DNA of 13,530 nucleotides from Verrucomicrobiaceae bacterium (lineage in GTDB: Bacteria > Verrucomicrobiota > Verrucomicrobiae > Verrucomicrobiales > Akkermansiaceae). Where the stretch lies: assembly GCA_003820635.1 (NCBI GenBank), contig RPOS01000084.1, positions 1 through 13,530 on the forward strand, read 5' to 3'. The notes beneath the pieces are model-generated. The model was not told the origin of the DNA. It made no database searches and saw only the letters and a list, made by a program, of their open reading frames with translations. The position numbers were made by a program, and so were the translations under genes. How positions within the stretch are numbered: the stretch's first letter is position 1; each line of letters begins with the position of its first letter. This document shows positions 6,166-13,486 of this stretch, piece after piece.

Positions 6166-8046
6166 ATGAAGATCCTGCGCAAGATGACACGGGCCGGCCG
6201 CGGAGTGGGAAATCATTTCGCCGAGGGGCACGTGCGTCTGGCGCCGTTCATGGTTTCGCTGGCACGCTACAACTTCACCAAACTCCGTGCCGACGCGCAT
6301 GCCGCGGCCAATGTCACGATGCTCGGCCTGCCGCAGTCGATCGCGTATGCCGCCATCGCCGGGCTGCCGATCGTTTACGGCATCCTCTGCTCGGCGGTGG
6401 CGGCGGTGGTTGCGCCGCTGTTCTCCAGTTCGCGCCACACGGTGCTGGGGCCGACGAATGCCACGGCGTTCATGCTCTTCAGTTTCTTTGCCGCCCATCC
6501 GGCCATGGCGGGGCGGGTGGCGGAACTGGTGCCGCTGCTGGTGCTGATGTCCGGCCTGATCGCGGCGGTGGGCGCGGTGCTGAAGGTGGCGGACCTGCTG
6601 CAATACGTTTCCCGCAGCGTGTTGGTGGGCTACATCGCGGGGGCGGCGGTGCTCATCATCGCCAACCAGCTCAAGCCATGGCTGGGGGTGACGGAGTTCA
6701 TGGATCCCGAGGCCTCCGCCACCTTTGTGGGGCTGGTCATCGAGTTGGTGAAAACGCTGCCGCGGATCCAGTGGGTGCCGCTGTTGATCGGCGCGGTGAC
6801 GCTGGGCATTTATTTAGGTCTGAAGAAATGGAAACCCGCCTGGCCGGTGTTCGCCCTCACGCTGGTGTTTTCTTCAGCCATTTTCGGCACCCTGATCCGT
6901 TTCGGAATCGGGCCATTCCAAGGTGCGGAAACCTTCACCACTTTCACCTTCGCGGATCTGAAACCCGGTGTGCCTGATTTCCGCCACGCGGCGATTTTCA
7001 CCGATATCTCCGGCCTCATCGGCGTGGCCTTCGCCCTCGCTTTTCTCTCGGCGCTGGAAAACTCGCTGATGTCCAAAACGCTGGCCTCGCGTTCCGGAGA
7101 ACGGCCGGACGCCAACCAGGACATGTTCAGCGTGGGCATTGCCAATCTCGCCGCCTCGGTCGCCGGCGGCATGCCGGCATCCGGTTCGCTCACGCGCTCG
7201 ACACTCAACTTTGAATCCGGCGCGCGCACCCGTTTCGCCTCGCTGTTTTCCGGCATCTACACGCTTGGCTTCGCGTTCCTGATCGCAGCTTCGGTTGGCT
7301 GGGGTGTGCCGCTCATCGACTACGTGCCGAAGGCGGCGCTGGCCGCGCTGGTGATTGCGATTTCCTTCTCGCTGTTCAACCCGCGCCACATCCGGATCTG
7401 CCTGAGTTCCACGCGGGATGATGCCACGGTGCTCATCACCACGCTCGTCGCCACGCTGCTGGCTCCGTTATACGTGGCCATTTTCATCGGCGTGGCGGTT
7501 TCCATCAGCCTGTTCCTGCGCAAGGCCAGCAAGCCGCACCTGGTGGAGTATGAATTCAGCGAGGAGGGCGAGTTGCGCGAAATGGGTGAGAAACGCAAGC
7601 GGCCGATCCCGGCGATCTCCATCGTGCACGTGGAGGGGGATTTGTTTTTCGGTGCGGCGGAATTGTTCCGCACCCAGATCCAGCGCACCGTTTCGGATCC
7701 GGCCATCCAGGTCATCATCCTGCGGCTCAAGAACGCGCGGCATCTGGATGCCACCAGTGTGATGGCGCTGGAGGACCTCATCCGCTTCATGCGCGGCAAG
7801 GGCCTGCACCTCATCGTTTCCGGCGCGTCGCGGGATGTTTACCGCGTGCTCAAGCACTCCGGCGTACTGCTCACCCTGCAGGAAGGCTGCGACCGCCGCG
7901 CGGGTGAGAGCAACCTCTTCCTCACCAATCCACGCAACCCGAATCTCTCCACCCGCGGAGCGCTCAAGCGCGCCCAGCAACTGCTCGGCACCGACAAGGC
8001 GGACATCCGCATCTTCTACGATCCCAACCAGCCCAAGCACTCGTGA
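6166..8046 (+). CDS. SulP family inorganic anion transporter with C-terminal STAS domain
   Basis: A 626-residue secondary transporter of the SulP/SLC26 family; members move sulfate, bicarbonate or other anions across the inner membrane. The membrane domain starts near residue 45 and shows LGLPQSIAYAAIAGLP (about 53-68), then the conserved block ALENSLMSKTLASRSGERP and, a little later, GMPASGSLTRSTLNF. A cytoplasmic STAS domain covers about 481-590, with LDATSVMALEDL near 526-537. The substrate is not shown by sequence; cysE and a CymR-like regulator nearby make sulfate plausible. I chose ATG 6166, with AAGG 11 bases upstream; a GTG at 6154 is also possible. The preceding permease stops at 6152 and the next gene overlaps the end by four bases, so the three genes look like one transcription unit. 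Confidence 0.93.
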   Translation: MKILRKMTRAGRGVGNHFAEGHVRLAPFMVSLARYNFTKLRADAHAAANVTMLGLPQSIAYAAIAGLPIVYGILCSAVAAVVAPLFSSSRHTVLGPTNATAFMLFSFFAAHPAMAGRVAELVPLLVLMSGLIAAVGAVLKVADLLQYVSRSVLVGYIAGAAVLIIANQLKPWLGVTEFMDPEASATFVGLVIELVKTLPRIQWVPLLIGAVTLGIYLGLKKWKPAWPVFALTLVFSSAIFGTLIRFGIGPFQGAETFTTFTFADLKPGVPDFRHAAIFTDISGLIGVAFALAFLSALENSLMSKTLASRSGERPDANQDMFSVGIANLAASVAGGMPASGSLTRSTLNFESGARTRFASLFSGIYTLGFAFLIAASVGWGVPLIDYVPKAALAALVIAISFSLFNPRHIRICLSSTRDDATVLITTLVATLLAPLYVAIFIGVAVSISLFLRKASKPHLVEYEFSEEGELREMGEKRKRPIPAISIVHVEGDLFFGAAELFRTQIQRTVSDPAIQVIILRLKNARHLDATSVMALEDLIRFMRGKGLHLIVSGASRDVYRVLKHSGVLLTLQEGCDRRAGESNLFLTNPRNPNLSTRGALKRAQQLLGTDKADIRIFYDPNQPKHS

Positions 8047-8531
8047 AACGCCTGCTTGTCCCCGCTGCCGTGGCCGTCTTGATGGCGGGCTTCGCGTTCT
8101 GGTGGTTCTCGCCGGAGCAGGTTTTGAAACGACGGACGCGTTCGTTGCTGGAAACGCTGACGATGGATGCCGGCACCGGATTGTCGTCCCGCCAGATGGG
8201 CGTGTATTCGCTCAACGCGCTGCTCGCCCCCGAGGTGCAACTGGACACGCCCACCATCGAGCAGGCCAACGGCACATTCGAGCGGCAGGACTTGGAATCC
8301 GCATTCTCGTGGCTCTGCCGGCAGGCCAAGCAAACGCGCTTCGAACTGGAGCGCATCGATTCCATCACCGTCAGTGGCGGGACCGGCGAGGTGGCCTGCG
8401 TGCTGGAGGCTGTCGTCGAGCTGCCAACCTATCGCCCGGCGGACGGGCTCTATCAGGTCCGCTTCTTCTGGCGGCGCGGCGAGGATGGCTGGCGGCTGGA
8501 GCGCGCCATGTGGGCGGAGGCCGCGCGCTGA
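8043..8531 (+). CDS. small membrane-anchored protein, possibly NTF2-like fold, function unknown
   Basis: A 162-residue protein I do not recognise by name. It starts with GTG at 8043, overlapping the SulP stop by four bases (GTGA), a pattern of translational coupling. Residues 4-22 form a hydrophobic signal-anchor after a KR, so the rest is expected in the periplasm. The remainder alternates helix and strand, contains a single cysteine pair candidate (Cys at about 90 and 117), and ends with FFWRRGEDGWRLERAMWAE. That ending resembles the last strands of SnoaL/NTF2-like proteins, where a W-rich 'dGWrl' strand is common. The fold suggestion is tentative. It is convergent with the DUF4105 gene, with ten bases between the stops. 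Confidence 0.8.
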   Translation: MKRLLVPAAVAVLMAGFAFWWFSPEQVLKRRTRSLLETLTMDAGTGLSSRQMGVYSLNALLAPEVQLDTPTIEQANGTFERQDLESAFSWLCRQAKQTRFELERIDSITVSGGTGEVACVLEAVVELPTYRPADGLYQVRFFWRRGEDGWRLERAMWAEAAR

Positions 8532-8541
8532 GAACCGCGCA

Positions 8542-9594
8542 TCACGGCTGTTGTGGCCGCATGCCCGGCAGGCCGACGCGGATTTTCTCGGAAAAATCCG
8601 GATCCTGGTCCGCCGCCCTGGCTCGCTCGTTGACGTGGGAAATCCGTTTCAACTCGGCGAAGGGCAGCGCGCGGTCGATGGCCCGGTTTTCGTAGAGCAG
8701 TTCGTCGCCGAAGCCGTTGACTAGCATGCGCCAGTCCCACGGCGCGCGGTCTGAGGCGGCCCGTTGCTGGCGGATGGCGGAGGTGCAGTTGTTGGTGATG
8801 GCGTTATACCATCGCGGCGTCTGATAGAGCTCGTTGACGGTGCGGATGTATTCCATGAAGGCCTCCCGCGCCCGCAGCGCATTGAGCCGGTAGAGATAAA
8901 CATCCTCGCCCTTGCGGTAGTTGGCGCGCACGCGGATCACATCGCGCTCGTCGGCCACCACATAGAACAACTCGAACTGGCGGTAGAGCCCGCCGAGCGC
9001 GGAGTAGGACTCGCCCTTTTCCGGGCGGGTCTCGATGCTGAAGCAGATCCGGCCGTCGGGGCCGAAATCGAACGACAGGATCGGGTGCGCCATGTAGGGT
9101 GAGCCCCAGTAGTTGATGAAAATGTCCACGCCGCGCAGGTTGCGCAGGTCGAGCCGCCGCGTCTCATGGCGCACGGTGAAATCCGTTTCGGTGCGGTAGT
9201 CGAAGTTGCGCACGTTGTGGAGGGTGACGATGTCGCCCTCGATCTCCGCGTGAGCGGGCTGCGACACTTCCGTTTTCCAATCGCGGAACTGCCGCGGCTG
9301 GATGGTTTGCCACCACACGATCACCAGCAGGATGCCCACGGCGAGGCCGAGTTTCGCCCGCCAGCGGGGACGGACGAATACCGTCACCAGCACGGCCGCC
9401 AGTGCGAAGACCGCCGCCGCTCCGCGCCGCAGCCCGGGGTGCGGAAAGTCGAACCACAACGCTCCGAAGGCCCACAGCAGCCCGATGAAAAGCAGCAGCC
9501 AGACAATGCCGGCTGCCAGCAGCGTGAAAACTTTCAGCAGCCTGCGCTGCGGCGGGTTGGCTGGCATGGGGTGAGTGGTGGAGTGTGGCAACAT
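8542..9594 (-). CDS. DUF4105 / Lnb N-terminal periplasmic-type membrane protein
   Basis: A 350-residue protein with three hydrophobic segments near the N-terminus (about 19-41, 56-75, 80-97), then a soluble, probably periplasmic domain of the DUF4105 (Lnb N-terminal periplasmic) type. Family-like features are the beta strands with VHNV-type and INYWGSPYMAHPILSF segments, the YRKGEDVYLYRLNA block, and the W-YNAITNNCTSAIR motif with N268, N269 and C270. A cysteine in that setting suggests a papain-like or NlpC-like nucleophile, but activity is unproven for the family as far as I know. ATG 9594 has GGAAG at eight bases and lies three bases after the aldolase stop, indicating translational coupling; an ATG at 9567 is an alternative. 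Last gene of the four-gene minus-strand run. Confidence 0.85.
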   Translation of the reverse strand: MLPHSTTHPMPANPPQRRLLKVFTLLAAGIVWLLLFIGLLWAFGALWFDFPHPGLRRGAAAVFALAAVLVTVFVRPRWRAKLGLAVGILLVIVWWQTIQPRQFRDWKTEVSQPAHAEIEGDIVTLHNVRNFDYRTETDFTVRHETRRLDLRNLRGVDIFINYWGSPYMAHPILSFDFGPDGRICFSIETRPEKGESYSALGGLYRQFELFYVVADERDVIRVRANYRKGEDVYLYRLNALRAREAFMEYIRTVNELYQTPRWYNAITNNCTSAIRQQRAASDRAPWDWRMLVNGFGDELLYENRAIDRALPFAELKRISHVNERARAADQDPDFSEKIRVGLPGMRPQQP

Positions 9595-9597
9595 GCC

Positions 9598-10584
9598 TCA
9601 GACTTCCGTCATGGTCTGGTCGTAGAACCCGAGGTAGTCATCCGGCGTGGCGCCCTCGCGCCAGGCCATCGCGCTCTTGGGATGGAGGTTCATCTGGCCG
9701 GTGAGGTTGTAGGGAATGGACGGGCCCCAGTCGAACTGCTGCTTCATCGGCAGGATCGTGTTCTGGATGCAGTCGATGACCGGACGCAGCTTGAACTTCG
9801 GATTGCGCAGGAAACCTAACAGAATCTCCATCGGGCAGTTGCCGGCGCCGCGGCCGAGGCCCATCATGGTGGCGTCCACGCGGTTCGCGCCGAGGATGAT
9901 GGCCTCCACGGTGTTGGCAAAGGCGAGCTGCAGGTTGTTGTGGGCGTGCATGCCGATGTGCTTGCCGGTGCCCTCCACGGCCTTGGTGTATTTTCTAACC
10001 AAGTGATCGATCTGCTCGCGGTAGAGGTTGCCATAGCTGTCCACCACGACGATGGTGCCGGCGGAGGAGTTGGCGCCGATTTCCAGCGCCTGGTTGATCT
10101 CGTTGTCCGCCACCACGGAGATGGCCATGATGTTGAGGGTGGTCTCGTAGCCGAGCGCGGTGCAGTGCTCGACCATCTCGATGGCTTCGGAAATCTGGTG
10201 GACGTAGCAGGCCACGCGGATCACATCCAGCACGCTGTCCGCGGCGGGGATGATCTGGCGTTTCCAATCGCTCTTGCCGCCGGCATCGGCCATGGCGGCG
10301 AGTTTCAGGCCGGTGGCCTCGAAGGTGTGGTCACCCACCACGCGGCGCATGTCCTCTTCCTCGCAGTGCCGCCACGGGCCGTATTTGTCTTTCGGAAACG
10401 ACGCGGGATCGTTCTTGTAGCCGATCTCCATGTAATCGACTCCGGCCGCGATGCAGGCCTGATAGACGGCGCGCACCTGCTCGTCGGTGAAGCGGGAATT
10501 GTTGATGAGGCCGCCGTCACGAATGGTGCAATCCAGCACTTTGAGTTCCGGCCGATAGGTGATCCAAGGGGCTTTGTCGCTCAT
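9598..10584 (-). CDS. HMGL-like aldolase (4-hydroxy-2-oxovalerate aldolase-related)
   Basis: A 328-residue TIM-barrel enzyme of the HMGL-like superfamily, which makes or breaks carbon-carbon bonds next to a carbonyl using a divalent metal. The N-terminal motif DCTIRDGG (18-25) holds the catalytic Arg-Asp, and GMHAHNN (211-217) supplies the two metal-binding histidines of the HxH motif. The barrel strand VVVDSYGN lies between them. It is close in size to DmpG/MhpE aldolases, but no acylating acetaldehyde dehydrogenase partner is nearby. The C-terminal block LRNPKFKLRPVIDCIQ resembles members found in surface-polysaccharide loci rather than catabolic ones (from memory). The substrate is unknown. 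The frame is open to an ATG at 10674, which would overlap the lipoprotein gene; I took ATG 10584 because the conserved part begins just after it. Confidence 0.87.
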   Translation of the reverse strand: MSDKAPWITYRPELKVLDCTIRDGGLINNSRFTDEQVRAVYQACIAAGVDYMEIGYKNDPASFPKDKYGPWRHCEEEDMRRVVGDHTFEATGLKLAAMADAGGKSDWKRQIIPAADSVLDVIRVACYVHQISEAIEMVEHCTALGYETTLNIMAISVVADNEINQALEIGANSSAGTIVVVDSYGNLYREQIDHLVRKYTKAVEGTGKHIGMHAHNNLQLAFANTVEAIILGANRVDATMMGLGRGAGNCPMEILLGFLRNPKFKLRPVIDCIQNTILPMKQQFDWGPSIPYNLTGQMNLHPKSAMAWREGATPDDYLGFYDQTMTEV

Positions 10585-10652
10585 GGGGCGCGGATGCTGG
10601 CGGGGATCGCTGGTGATGGCAAGCTCGCTTCTCCTTCTCAAAGCCGTCTCCG

Positions 10653-11654
10653 TCAGGGTGCCGGGACCTTCCACTCGCGCGTCACGGAGGACTTGATCGC
10701 GCCCTGGCCACGGGATTTCTGGCCGCCGCGGCTACCGGAGCTGACGCTTTGGATGGTCTCGAGCTCTTCCTTGAGAATGACCGGATGGATCAGCGAGAAC
10801 CAGAGCCTGCCAGACTGGATGGTGACCTCCTCGTCGGTGAAAATCCCCTCGAAGTCCGGGATTTCCCTGCGCCGGTAATCGCCACTCACCGAGAAGACGG
10901 CGCAGGGGTGGCCGGCCACCGGTTCGAAGGATTCGAGCTTGAGGCTGAGGGTGCCGGTGGCGTTTCCGGTGAGCAGCATCGGAATGGACTGGCCGGTGAC
11001 CACGAGTTCATCGCCCGGTTTGAAGCGCTTTTTTGCGGAAAACCACAGCGGCCGCGGGGCCAGCGCGTTCTCGATGAGGAGTTGGCCGAGGACCGGCGAG
11101 AGGTCCTTGGCGAGCGCGGCGGACCGGAAGCCGCCCTCCGGATCCGCGATCCACGTGGTGCCGGATTTCTGGAAGACGTGCGGCTGTTTGGAATGGGTGA
11201 CGGCGGCAAGCGGGTCGGCCAGGGTTTGCTTGGCTTCATCTTCATCCGCACCGTCGGCGGAGGGGATGGTGAAACCGGATTGCTCCACGGTGTGGCGCAG
11301 CTTGTTGCCCGTGAGCTCGATCTTGTCGATGGTGAGCCGGGTGCCCTTGATGGTCTCGGCGCGCCGCTCGATGGCGGATGTCTGGAAGAAACGCCCGGAC
11401 CATTCCTGGCGGCGGGTGGTCCGGACTTCGAGCGTGGTGGGAAACGGCAGGTCCTTGCGGAAAACGACGCCTTCCGGCGTTTGATCGACGAGTTGCTGGA
11501 GTTGCTGGTCCGCAGTCTCCTTGCCGCCGGTGCTCCGGGCGTTGAGTTGTTCCTTGACGGCGCTGCCGGCCTGTTCGGCGAGTTTTTTCGCCTGGTCGCA
11601 GGAAGTCAATGCGAGCGCGGGCAGCAGCAGGATGGGGATGAGGCGGGCGTTCAT
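10653..11654 (-). CDS. putative lipoprotein, function unknown
   Basis: A 333-residue predicted lipoprotein. The N-terminus has an arginine, a hydrophobic core and a lipobox LTSC with the lipidated Cys at 19. Asp at the next position is the inner-membrane retention signal in E. coli, though that rule may not hold here. After a charged, Q- and K-rich helical stretch (20-55) the protein looks beta-rich, with repeated strand pairs and a C-terminal strand around QSGRLWFSLIHP. I recognise no domain name with certainty. Its start overlaps the cysE stop by four bases (ATGA), and the aldolase gene begins 68 bases after its stop, so it sits inside the cysE operon. No frameshift or truncation is visible. 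Confidence 0.85.
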   Translation of the reverse strand: MNARLIPILLLPALALTSCDQAKKLAEQAGSAVKEQLNARSTGGKETADQQLQQLVDQTPEGVVFRKDLPFPTTLEVRTTRRQEWSGRFFQTSAIERRAETIKGTRLTIDKIELTGNKLRHTVEQSGFTIPSADGADEDEAKQTLADPLAAVTHSKQPHVFQKSGTTWIADPEGGFRSAALAKDLSPVLGQLLIENALAPRPLWFSAKKRFKPGDELVVTGQSIPMLLTGNATGTLSLKLESFEPVAGHPCAVFSVSGDYRRREIPDFEGIFTDEEVTIQSGRLWFSLIHPVILKEELETIQSVSSGSRGGQKSRGQGAIKSSVTREWKVPAP

Positions 11655-12523
11655 GGATGTGGGATGCTGCGGCGGCAGGCGAGTTGCTGGTTCATTTCAA
11701 TGGCGGGGTTTTCCTCGCTGGATTCGCCCACGATGACGGCGGGCACGCCGGCCACGGTGGTGTGCGGCGGCACGTCGGCGAGCACCACGCTGCCGGCTCC
11801 CACCTTGGCTCCGCTGCCGATTTCCACACGGCCGAGGATTTTCGCGCCAGCGCCTAACAGAACGCCGGAGCGGATGATGGGATGGCGGTCGCCGCTTTGC
11901 TTGCCGGTGCCGCCGAGCGTCACCTCGTGCAGAATGGAAACATCATCCTCGATGATGGCGGTCTCACCGACCACGAACGAGGTGGCGTGGTCGAGCAGGA
12001 TACCGCAGCCGATGCGCGCGGCGGGGTGGATGTCCACAGCAAAGGCCTCGCTGGCCACGCTCTGCAGGTAGAGTGCGAGCCAGCGGCGGCGGTCCTGCCA
12101 GAGTTGGTGCGATACGCGGTAGGTGGTGAGTGCCAGGAAGCCCTTGAAAAAAAGCAGTGGCTCCAGCAGCGAGAAGCAGGCGGGATCCCGGTCATGCATC
12201 GCCTGCATGTCGCGCACGGCGCTGTGCACGATGAGCGGGTGGCGCTCGAACACGCCGGTGAGCAGCGGCTCCAGCGACTCGCGCGGCATGTCCTCGCGCG
12301 CCAGACGCCGGGCCAGCCGGGCACCGAGCGCGGCCGCCGCCGACTCGCGCGAGAGGATCACGTCATTGACGAGGTGGACCAGCGTCGGTTCCTCGGCGGC
12401 CACCTTGGCGGCCTCGATACGCAGGGTTTCCCAGACGGCGAGCACATCCGCGGATTTCCCGGCGCAGAGTTTCTCCGCATTCGTGCTGGCCGGGCGGGAT
12501 CCGGTTTGTTGGGATTCGTTCAT
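11651..12523 (-). CDS. cysE: serine O-acetyltransferase
   Basis: A 290-residue CysE: acetyl-CoA plus L-serine gives O-acetylserine, the acceptor for sulfide in cysteine synthesis; cytoplasmic. It follows E. coli CysE along most of its length: an N-terminal helical domain (about 30-150), then a left-handed beta-helix of hexapeptide repeats. Active-site blocks are VDIHPAARIG (D164), LLDHATSFVVGETA (H179) and GGTGKQSGDRHP (H214), and the acetyl-CoA side ends with PPHTTVAGVPAVIVG. The first 25 or so residues have no counterpart in E. coli, so a GTG near 12445 is a possible alternative start. The C-terminus ends in Pro rather than the isoleucine that docks into CysK in the classical cysteine synthase complex. 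It is first in a four-gene run and head-to-head with an Rrf2-type regulator, the two start codons sharing a CATG. Confidence 0.95.
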   Translation of the reverse strand: MNESQQTGSRPASTNAEKLCAGKSADVLAVWETLRIEAAKVAAEEPTLVHLVNDVILSRESAAAALGARLARRLAREDMPRESLEPLLTGVFERHPLIVHSAVRDMQAMHDRDPACFSLLEPLLFFKGFLALTTYRVSHQLWQDRRRWLALYLQSVASEAFAVDIHPAARIGCGILLDHATSFVVGETAIIEDDVSILHEVTLGGTGKQSGDRHPIIRSGVLLGAGAKILGRVEIGSGAKVGAGSVVLADVPPHTTVAGVPAVIVGESSEENPAIEMNQQLACRRSIPHP

Positions 12524-12935
12524 GAAGATTTCTCAGAAATTGGAATACGCTTGCCGGGCTCTCGCTCAGCTTGCGCGGCGGCATGACGGGCGGACTCTTA
12601 CACAGCTCGAGGAGCTTGCGCAACGCGAAGCCGTCTCGGCAAACTTTCTGGTGCAGATTCTCAACGACCTGCGCCGCGCGGGCCTGATCAACAGCCGCCG
12701 CGGGCAGGCCGGCGGCTACCTGCTGGCGCGCGCGCCGGAGAACATGACGCTGCGCCAGGTGGTGGAGGCGGTGGATCCCGCGCTGCTGCAATGCACCGTG
12801 GCCGCAGCGGGCGAGTCCGGCCAGGCCGTGCGCCAGGCATGGGTGCGGGTTTCCTCCTCGCTCGTCCATGAGCTCGATCAGATCACTCTCGCAAACCTCG
12901 CCAGCGATCCGGGCGGGGAGATGTTTTACATTTGA
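12522..12935 (+). CDS. Rrf2 family transcriptional regulator, CymR-like (no Fe-S cysteine triad)
   Basis: A 137-residue DNA-binding protein with the typical Rrf2 opening MKISQKLEYACRALAQLA, a winged helix-turn-helix (recognition region about 38-60, wing SRRGQAGGYLLARAP at 58-72), then a dimerisation helix. IscR and NsrR bind an iron-sulfur cluster through three cysteines around 90-106; here only Cys91 is in that zone (the other is Cys11), so a cluster of that type is unlikely. This resembles CymR, the cysteine-metabolism repressor of Firmicutes. Because it is divergent from cysE, with overlapping starts, control of cysE is a natural inference. The start is fixed by the strongly conserved N-terminus. 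Confidence 0.92.
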   Translation: MKISQKLEYACRALAQLARRHDGRTLTQLEELAQREAVSANFLVQILNDLRRAGLINSRRGQAGGYLLARAPENMTLRQVVEAVDPALLQCTVAAAGESGQAVRQAWVRVSSSLVHELDQITLANLASDPGGEMFYI

Positions 12936-12988
12936 TCCGGCGGCGTTCCGCTGGAAGTTCCTTCCGCCGTCAGCGCATTCCGTCCGTC

Positions 12989-13476
12989 ATGATCCGTTGG
13001 TTCGCCCGCAATGACATCGCCGCCAACATGCTGGTCGTGGCATGTCCTGCTGTGGGGTGGCTACGCGGTGAAGGACCTGCTGCGCGTCGCCCGGCGGGTG
13101 CGCGATGACCTCACCGAGATGTCAGGCATTTCCCAAGCCAACGTGCTGGGGGCCAGCCCGCCGGAAATCTCCATCGAGGCGGATCCGATGTGGCTGCGTG
13201 ACTACGGCCTCACCTTTGCCGATCATCACACGCACCGATGGCGCGCAGGTCGTTTCCATTTCCGCAAAGCCGGACGACGAGTCCGTCGATGTCGTGGCCA
13301 TCTCGCGCAACTTCGCCCCGCGGCTCGATGCGATCCTCAACCGGCACCCGGAACTCACATGGCGCTACACCGGCTACCACTTGCGCCGGTGGTTCGATTG
13401 GTATTTAAAACCCTTCCGCAGGGATGACGACGGAACAGTCTCCGCAGAGCTCCCGCAAATTTGTCAAGAAAAGTAA
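12989..13476 (+). pseudogene. collapsed RND efflux permease remnant
   Basis: Only pieces of an RND (AcrB/HAE1 family) inner-membrane permease of normally about 1,000-1,050 residues remain, in two frame changes. Piece A, 12989 to about 13040, reads MIRWFARNDIAANMLVV, the standard N-terminus. Piece B, in another frame, about 13040-13218, includes RVARRVRDDLTEMSGISQ and PPEISIEADP, then YGLTF; this matches the first periplasmic loop (usually residues 140-215). Piece C, in a third frame, about 13220-13375, has RTDGAQVVSISAKPD and HPELTWRYTGY, like the second periplasmic loop. Piece D continues in frame with HLRRWFDWYLKPFRRDDDG to the stop at 13474-13476, like an RND C-terminal tail. All membrane-spanning blocks after the start are missing. 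It could be a decayed gene or an assembly collapse; the protein cannot work as a pump. Confidence 0.8.
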
Positions 13477-13486
13477 AATATTTCGC

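Noticed and set aside
6100..11860. Rare TTA leucine codons recurring as TTAGG in Leu-Gly pairs (for example in the permease, SulP, aldolase and cysE genes)
   Set aside because: A rough count gives about eight TTAGG/CCTAA sites in the window, not more than base composition would predict, so it is probably codon noise.
12123..12521. Upstream extension of the Rrf2 frame by about 130 codons
   Set aside because: It lies antisense to cysE, and the conserved Rrf2 N-terminus begins at 12522.
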